Virus record (IMG/VR): IMGVR_UViG_3300017989_000452
Coordinates: 1-23,310 of that record
Length of the DNA: 23,310 nucleotides
Direction: 5' to 3' (one strand)
Source of the DNA: a virus
The translations under genes were made by a program, and so were the position numbers. Positions 20,341 through 23,310 of the stretch are shown here, one piece after another (within the stretch, counting starts at the first letter, position 1; each line of letters begins with the position of its first letter). The notes beneath the pieces were generated by a model, which had not been told where the DNA came from, did no database searches, and saw only the letters and a program-made list of their open reading frames with translations.

Positions 20341-20598
20341 ATGGAACATACAGAACCGGGAATGTTTGTTGTAACAGCCAAGGGCAACAACATCGAGTAT
20401 TTGCGCTATTTCGCGCGTTTAGAGACTCTAACGATAGATGAGCCGAACATAGTTAAGACTGTAGAAGAATGGATCAACGCAGGCCATCTAAAGCCGTCTG
20501 ATGAGGGGGCAGTGATAGTAAAGATTTTTAGAGAGTGTGAATGTGGGAAGCATGTTCCGATGGTAACACTAGAATATTTTGTAAAACAACCAAAGTAA
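20341..20598 (+). CDS. Hypothetical protein
   Basis: The 85-residue product starts at ATG 20341; GTG 20335 in the same frame is less likely. It is mixed alpha/beta (GMFVVTAKGNNIEYLRYF, TVEEWINAGHL, GAVIVKIFRECECG). The single ECECG pair is too little for a zinc site. No family is recognised. Confidence 0.52.
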   Translation: MEHTEPGMFVVTAKGNNIEYLRYFARLETLTIDEPNIVKTVEEWINAGHLKPSDEGAVIVKIFRECECGKHVPMVTLEYFVKQPK

Positions 20599-20608
20599 GG
20601 TCTGATAA

Positions 20609-21007
20609 ATGGAATATATAATTGACTTAATGTCTATAGCAATTGGATGTCTCATTGGGTATTGTACTTTTTTATTTAAAAAAAATCGCATATTGAAGCA
20701 AGAGAAAATGAAACCCAAAGAAAATATTTCGGAATGGAAAAGGTTTAAAGAAGAATTACCGCCAGAAGATACCAAAATTATTGTTTATGCGAGTCTTGAG
20801 GGCATTTCTTATCGTAATAACTATGAAGAAATTAAAGGACATGCAGTATGCAAATGGAATATTAAAAATGGTTTAAAGCCGTTGTTTAGCGATTACGAAA
20901 TCAAAGAGCCGTATTATTGGAGACATTTAGACACTCCAGAGCAGGAGTTAAAAAAACAGTTAAAAGATAAGTTAAGAGAAATTTTCTGTAGCAAAGAGGA
21001 TGATTAA
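20609..21007 (+). CDS. Membrane-anchored DUF551-like protein
   Basis: The 132-residue product has a membrane segment at about 3-23 (YIIDLMSIAIGCLIGYCTFLF). A soluble part from about 42 (WKRFKEELPPEDTKIIVYASLEG) ends YYWRHLDTPEQE. The pattern of W-x(n)-P then strand IIVY, ending in W-x3-PE, resembles DUF551-type phage proteins of unknown function. The match is loose. Confidence 0.5.
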   Translation: MEYIIDLMSIAIGCLIGYCTFLFKKNRILKQEKMKPKENISEWKRFKEELPPEDTKIIVYASLEGISYRNNYEEIKGHAVCKWNIKNGLKPLFSDYEIKEPYYWRHLDTPEQELKKQLKDKLREIFCSKEDD

Positions 21008-21235
21008 ATGGGCGAGTTAACTGATTTAATATTCTCATTGCTGGGCAAACTAGGTCGATACTTCAATATCCAAGGCCAGCGACTATGCTTTATTGTTTGG
21101 ATCGTATGCTTAAGTTACTGGTTTGTAAGAAACTGTGGTCTAGGGCTAAAAGTACAGGCGTGCAGTTGCCTTTTTAGTATTGCTTGTCATATATGGGGAT
21201 ATTGGAATTGGAAAACAAAAAACATAGGAAACTGA
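21008..21235 (+). CDS. Small multi-pass membrane protein, PnuC-like pattern
   Basis: The 75-residue product follows the previous stop without a gap. It has two hydrophobic segments (LCFIVWIVCLSYWFV, 26-40; ACSCLFSIACHIWGYWNW, about 52-69) and a GYWNWKTKN end. That end and the preceding segments resemble the small PnuC-like membrane proteins of phages (typically GIYNWKKK). Transport activity is not implied, since the protein is much shorter than PnuC. Confidence 0.45.
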   Translation: MGELTDLIFSLLGKLGRYFNIQGQRLCFIVWIVCLSYWFVRNCGLGLKVQACSCLFSIACHIWGYWNWKTKNIGN

Positions 21236-21260
21236 AATGATTGAATGGAGCGTTTAAATT

Positions 21261-21599
21261 ATGGCAAAAGAGCTAGAACCACAAATTAGGAACAAATTCA
21301 ATAGATTAGCAGAAGATCTTGAGCAATCACGCGATTTACAAGAAATCAGGATAAGACAACTGCAAGATATGATAGAAAAAGCTGAAAGATCTATTAGTGA
21401 TGTCTATAAAAAGCTACATCAACTTGAATTACATTATTCTCAAGAGACAAGAGAAACAAGGTATCTTTTAAGTAGATTAAGACAAGAACGAGAGAATATT
21501 GAAAAAACACTTAAGCAGATAGACAGCAAGAAGTTAGCCTCAATATTAGAATTTATCAAATTAGTAGAAAGCTTTTTGAAAGGAAAATATAATGATTGA
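21261..21599 (+). CDS. Coiled-coil protein
   Basis: The 112-residue product is a continuous charged coiled coil (LAEDLEQSRDLQEIRIRQL, SDVYKKLHQLELHYS, and on) with a short hydrophobic end. The preceding gap holds only a 6-codon frame at 21237. It overlaps the next gene by 8 bases. The function is unknown. Confidence 0.55.
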   Translation: MAKELEPQIRNKFNRLAEDLEQSRDLQEIRIRQLQDMIEKAERSISDVYKKLHQLELHYSQETRETRYLLSRLRQERENIEKTLKQIDSKKLASILEFIKLVESFLKGKYND

Positions 21600-21918
21600 A
21601 TGCACAAGATATAAAGAGAATAACAAGGGAGCAGTACTCGGGTTTGCAGACTTCTATTTGCCAGCTTGGGGAATAGAGATAAACGGATGCTCTCTATGCC
21701 AGAACGAAAAGGGCAGATGGGTAAATCTACCCTCAAAGATGTATACGAACTCAGAAGGTGAAAAGAAATTTGCGCCGTATATAAGATTTAAAAAGAAAGA
21801 AGATTGGGAACGCTTCTGCAACGAAGCAAAAGAGGCGGTTGACCGGTATAATGAAAGGAATGTTTATGGGAGTACCGATCAACCAGTTCAAACAAATGAC
21901 ACTAATTGCTTATTTTAA
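21592..21918 (+). CDS. SpoVG-like phage protein
   Basis: The 108-residue product has the layout of a SpoVG-type domain: GAVLGFADFYLPAWGIEINGC (13-33), KGRWVNLPSKMYTNSEG (40-56), KFAPYIRF (59-66), then a helix EDWERFCNEAKEAVDRYNE. SpoVG proteins bind DNA or RNA, and phages often carry versions of this fold. The last 20 residues are polar. A ribosome site, AAAGGAAA, precedes ATG 21592. Confidence 0.55.
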   Translation: MIECTRYKENNKGAVLGFADFYLPAWGIEINGCSLCQNEKGRWVNLPSKMYTNSEGEKKFAPYIRFKKKEDWERFCNEAKEAVDRYNERNVYGSTDQPVQTNDTNCLF

Positions 21919-21929
21919 CGAGGGGTCCT

Positions 21930-22220
21930 ATGTATAGAATTTATGGTTACTTGTCTTGCCATGAGCGATACCCTGTCTACATAGAATCTTTCCCGACTGT
22001 AGAGCGTGCGATGCACGACTTTGCACAAATCTACAAACGCGACTTTCTCCATTCTGTAGACGTCGTATGCGAGGAAAGTCAAGAACCAGTGTCAAGATCA
22101 GAACTTTACAACCTCTACGACAAATTCTACGAGGGAATGTGGATTTTTGACAAGGACGGAAATTGTATGGGTAACTTATTGGAGGAAGAAAATGAAGAAG
22201 ATACAAAATCGGACGGGTGA
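21930..22220 (+). CDS. Hypothetical protein
   Basis: Start at ATG 21930 after GAGGGG; the frame upstream to 21906 lacks a ribosome site. The 96-residue product is alpha/beta (MYRIYGYLSCHERYPVYIES, a helix VERAMHDFAQIYKRDF, strand SVDVVCEE) with an acidic tail. The WIFDKDGN segment is a common loop and not diagnostic. Confidence 0.52.
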   Translation: MYRIYGYLSCHERYPVYIESFPTVERAMHDFAQIYKRDFLHSVDVVCEESQEPVSRSELYNLYDKFYEGMWIFDKDGNCMGNLLEEENEEDTKSDG

Positions 22221-22374
22221 CGGATATACAGAAGTCGATGCTCGTCAACAACTTGGGAAAAAGAATACAAAATATAGAAAAACTCCCAAAGATTTGGAAA
22301 GAGAAGAAAAATCAAAAGAGTTAATGAAGTTAAGAAAGAAAGAGTCTAAATGGCGCAGTAAACAGGAAATTTAA
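22192..22374 (+). CDS. Small basic protein
   Basis: Start at ATG 22192 after TTGGAGGAAG; the upstream frame to 22147 is rejected for lack of a site. The 60-residue product is strongly basic and likely disordered to helical (GKKNTKYRKTPKDLEREEKS). It overlaps both neighbours (29 bases and 1 base). It may bind nucleic acid. Confidence 0.5.
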   Translation: MKKIQNRTGDGYTEVDARQQLGKKNTKYRKTPKDLEREEKSKELMKLRKKESKWRSKQEI

Positions 22375-22673
22375 TGAAAGCACAACTATACCGAAAAAAC
22401 CCAGTATTTGTTGAGGCTATACAATTCAAAAAAGGAAATTTCCAAAAGATAAAGAAATGGTGTCGTGCTGATATCGAGCATCTATTTGGCAACGAGTACA
22501 CAGTAAAGACTCCGTATTGGAATTATTGTTTAGAGATAGGTGATTGGTTAGTAAAAGATTATGCAAACGGAACCCGATTATCAGTTTATTGGGATGGTGA
22601 CTTTGAAAAAAAATTTGAACTTGTGAAGAAAGAGATAGATTATGATGAAGTACAAAGTGAACATGATATATAA
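22374..22673 (+). CDS. Phage YRKxPVxVEAIQF-family small protein
   Basis: The 99-residue product carries the pattern of a widespread phage family: YRKNPVFVEAIQF (6-18), a variable middle, EIGDWLVKDYANGTR (54-68), and DFEKKFEL (76-83). The family is well known by sequence, but its function is not established. The start overlaps the previous stop by one base. Confidence 0.68.
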   Translation: MKAQLYRKNPVFVEAIQFKKGNFQKIKKWCRADIEHLFGNEYTVKTPYWNYCLEIGDWLVKDYANGTRLSVYWDGDFEKKFELVKKEIDYDEVQSEHDI

Positions 22674-22941
22674 AGACGACAAAAGTTTATCTGTCATGGT
22701 AAAAAAAGAAGAGATAGAGAATTTTTTTAACCATTTAAACGCAAGTCGTGTATATATAGAACCAGACCAAGACATTGGGTTTTGGACTGATATCTCTAGT
22801 ATAAGGTATATAACCGTCAAAGAGGAAGAGGATGTCTGTATCGAAGTTGTCGCAAGAGCTGAAAGCAGTGATGAACGACCATCGCCGGAAAGTGAAACTG
22901 CTAACAAAGAGCGAAAACAGGATAAAAAAAGCGAAAGATAG
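22642..22941 (+). CDS. Small phage protein with long overlapping tail
   Basis: The 99-residue product overlaps the previous gene by 32 bases. Residues 1-60 look folded (KYKVNMIYKDDKSLSVMV, helix KEEIENFFNHL, VYIEPDQDIGFWTDISSIRYI) and match a type of small phage protein I have seen in many genomes without known function. Residues 64-99 are charged and probably disordered, and are encoded by DNA that also encodes the next gene in another frame. Confidence 0.58.
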   Translation: MMKYKVNMIYKDDKSLSVMVKKEEIENFFNHLNASRVYIEPDQDIGFWTDISSIRYITVKEEEDVCIEVVARAESSDERPSPESETANKERKQDKKSER

Positions 22942-23032
22942 ACTGTTTGAGGAGTTCTTGCAGAAATGTGACAAGATCACAACCGAATGGATTGAAGGAA
23001 TGATTAAAGAGAAAGAAGTCGAAAAGATATAG
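22832..23032 (+). CDS. Small basic coiled-coil protein in an overlapping frame
   Basis: ATG 22832 lies 5 bases after GAGGA. The 66-residue product is a charged helix pair (SKLSQELKAVMNDHRRKVK, IKKAKDRLFEEFLQKCDKI, EWIEGMIKEKEVEKI). The first 110 bases are shared, one frame off, with the end of the previous gene. Its good ribosome site and regular helical pattern make it a likely true gene. Confidence 0.5.
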   Translation: MSVSKLSQELKAVMNDHRRKVKLLTKSENRIKKAKDRLFEEFLQKCDKITTEWIEGMIKEKEVEKI

Positions 23033-23039
23033 TAATGGT

Positions 23040-23103
23040 TGTGCCGGAATATGGGAGAACTTGAACAGTGAGTTTCTCGGTGTAAAACCATAGTTTCGGC
23101 ATG
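23040..23103 (+). promoter_or_regulatory. Folded leader candidate before the last gene
   Basis: TGCCGGAATATGG (23042-23054) pairs with CCATAGTTTCGGCA (23088-23101): 13 pairs including one G-U, and one bulged G. Two more G-U pairs are possible outside. Directly stacked on it, GAGAACT (23055-23061) pairs with AGTTTCTC (23071-23078) with one bulged T and a 9-base loop. The remaining strand GGTGTAAAA joins the two helices. There is no T run, so it is not a simple terminator. It resembles a structured regulatory leader of no class I recognise. Confidence 0.5.
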
Positions 23104-23106
23104 ATC

Positions 23107-23123
23107 TGTAAAACCGTTTTACA
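23107..23123. promoter_or_regulatory. TGTAAAAC-C-GTTTTACA palindrome with upstream half-site
   Basis: The perfect palindrome lies 25 bases before ATG 23149, with a half-site TGTAAAACC at 23081-23089. It matches the sites at 12942, 16832 and 17076. Confidence 0.62.
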
Positions 23124-23148
23124 TCGAAGCAAACAAAAGGAGAACGAA

Positions 23149-23310
23149 ATGTACTTATTGAAAATGAAATATAAAGAAAATCCGACCGCGACAGTCAATA
23201 TATCACTAAATAGCCAGTACTATGAAACCAAGAAATTGACGGATGCAATTAGGTATCTGTTTGATAATGCGTGCTTTATAAAACATTATGAAATATTTAA
23301 GATAGAAGAA
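23149..23310 (+). CDS. Hypothetical gene running off the window end
   Basis: ATG 23149 follows AAAAGGAGAA. The 54 visible codons have no stop. The product begins MYLLKMKYKENPTATVNIS and continues with a helix (KKLTDAIRYLFDNACFI). It is the first gene after the folded leader and palindrome, so it may be separately controlled. No family is recognised from this part. Confidence 0.55.
   Translation, partial: MYLLKMKYKENPTATVNISLNSQYYETKKLTDAIRYLFDNACFIKHYEIFKIEE

Noticed and set aside
21237-21257. Six-codon frame between 21008 and 21261 genes
   Set aside because: It has ATGA-like context but only six codons, with nothing to separate it from chance.

Overview
The window looks like part of a tailed-phage (Caudoviricetes) genome or a phage-plasmid/prophage relative. 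It carries tail-fibre-type repeat proteins, an ERF-type annealing protein paired with a YqaJ-type exonuclease, a RusA-type resolvase, winged-helix replication-type proteins, and dozens of tightly packed small genes with no chromosomal housekeeping genes. Promoters that can be read are sigma70-like (TTGACA-17-TATAAT) and ribosome binding sites are AGGAGG-like, which suggests a bacterial host with a standard sigma70 and Shine-Dalgarno system. The host genus cannot be named from the sequence. No tRNA, rRNA, CRISPR array, transposase or integrase was found.

Layout. (1) 1-7769, rightward: the end of a large helical virion protein, a leftward ribbon-helix-helix gene with a complex leader, then a tail-fibre/adhesin module (766, 248 and 771 aa plus small partners), closed by a small putative lipoprotein and a hairpin terminator. 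(2) 12911-7757, leftward: fifteen genes, mostly overlapping, expressed from a promoter at 12883-12911 and a second, near-perfect promoter at 10901-10929 just before the recombination pair (ERF at 10630, YqaJ at 9954). The operon ends with a 21-codon membrane-peptide gene. (3) 12912-13160: a gene-poor divergent control region with operator-like palindromes, a probable rightward promoter, a 20-codon leader peptide, and what reads as a leftward antisense RNA with its own promoter and a UUCG-loop terminator. (4) 13161-23310, rightward: three consecutive winged-helix-type genes, a zinc protein, RusA, an RNA ligase of the RtcB family, several small zinc-cysteine proteins, small membrane proteins, coiled-coil proteins, a SpoVG-like protein, and a gene running off the end.

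How the parts may work together: the leftward operon supplies single-strand annealing recombination. The rightward operon begins with replication-type DNA-binding proteins and adds junction resolution (RusA) and RNA repair (RtcB). A 17-bp palindrome, TGTAAAACCGTTTTACA, occurs in the divergent control region and again between genes at 16832, 17076 and 23107, so one DNA-binding regulator may act at several places along the genome. The most unusual signals are regulatory rather than protein-coding: the antisense RNA/leader peptide arrangement in front of the replication-type genes, a three-element ribosome-site switch before the ribbon-helix-helix gene, and a long folded leader at 23040-23103.
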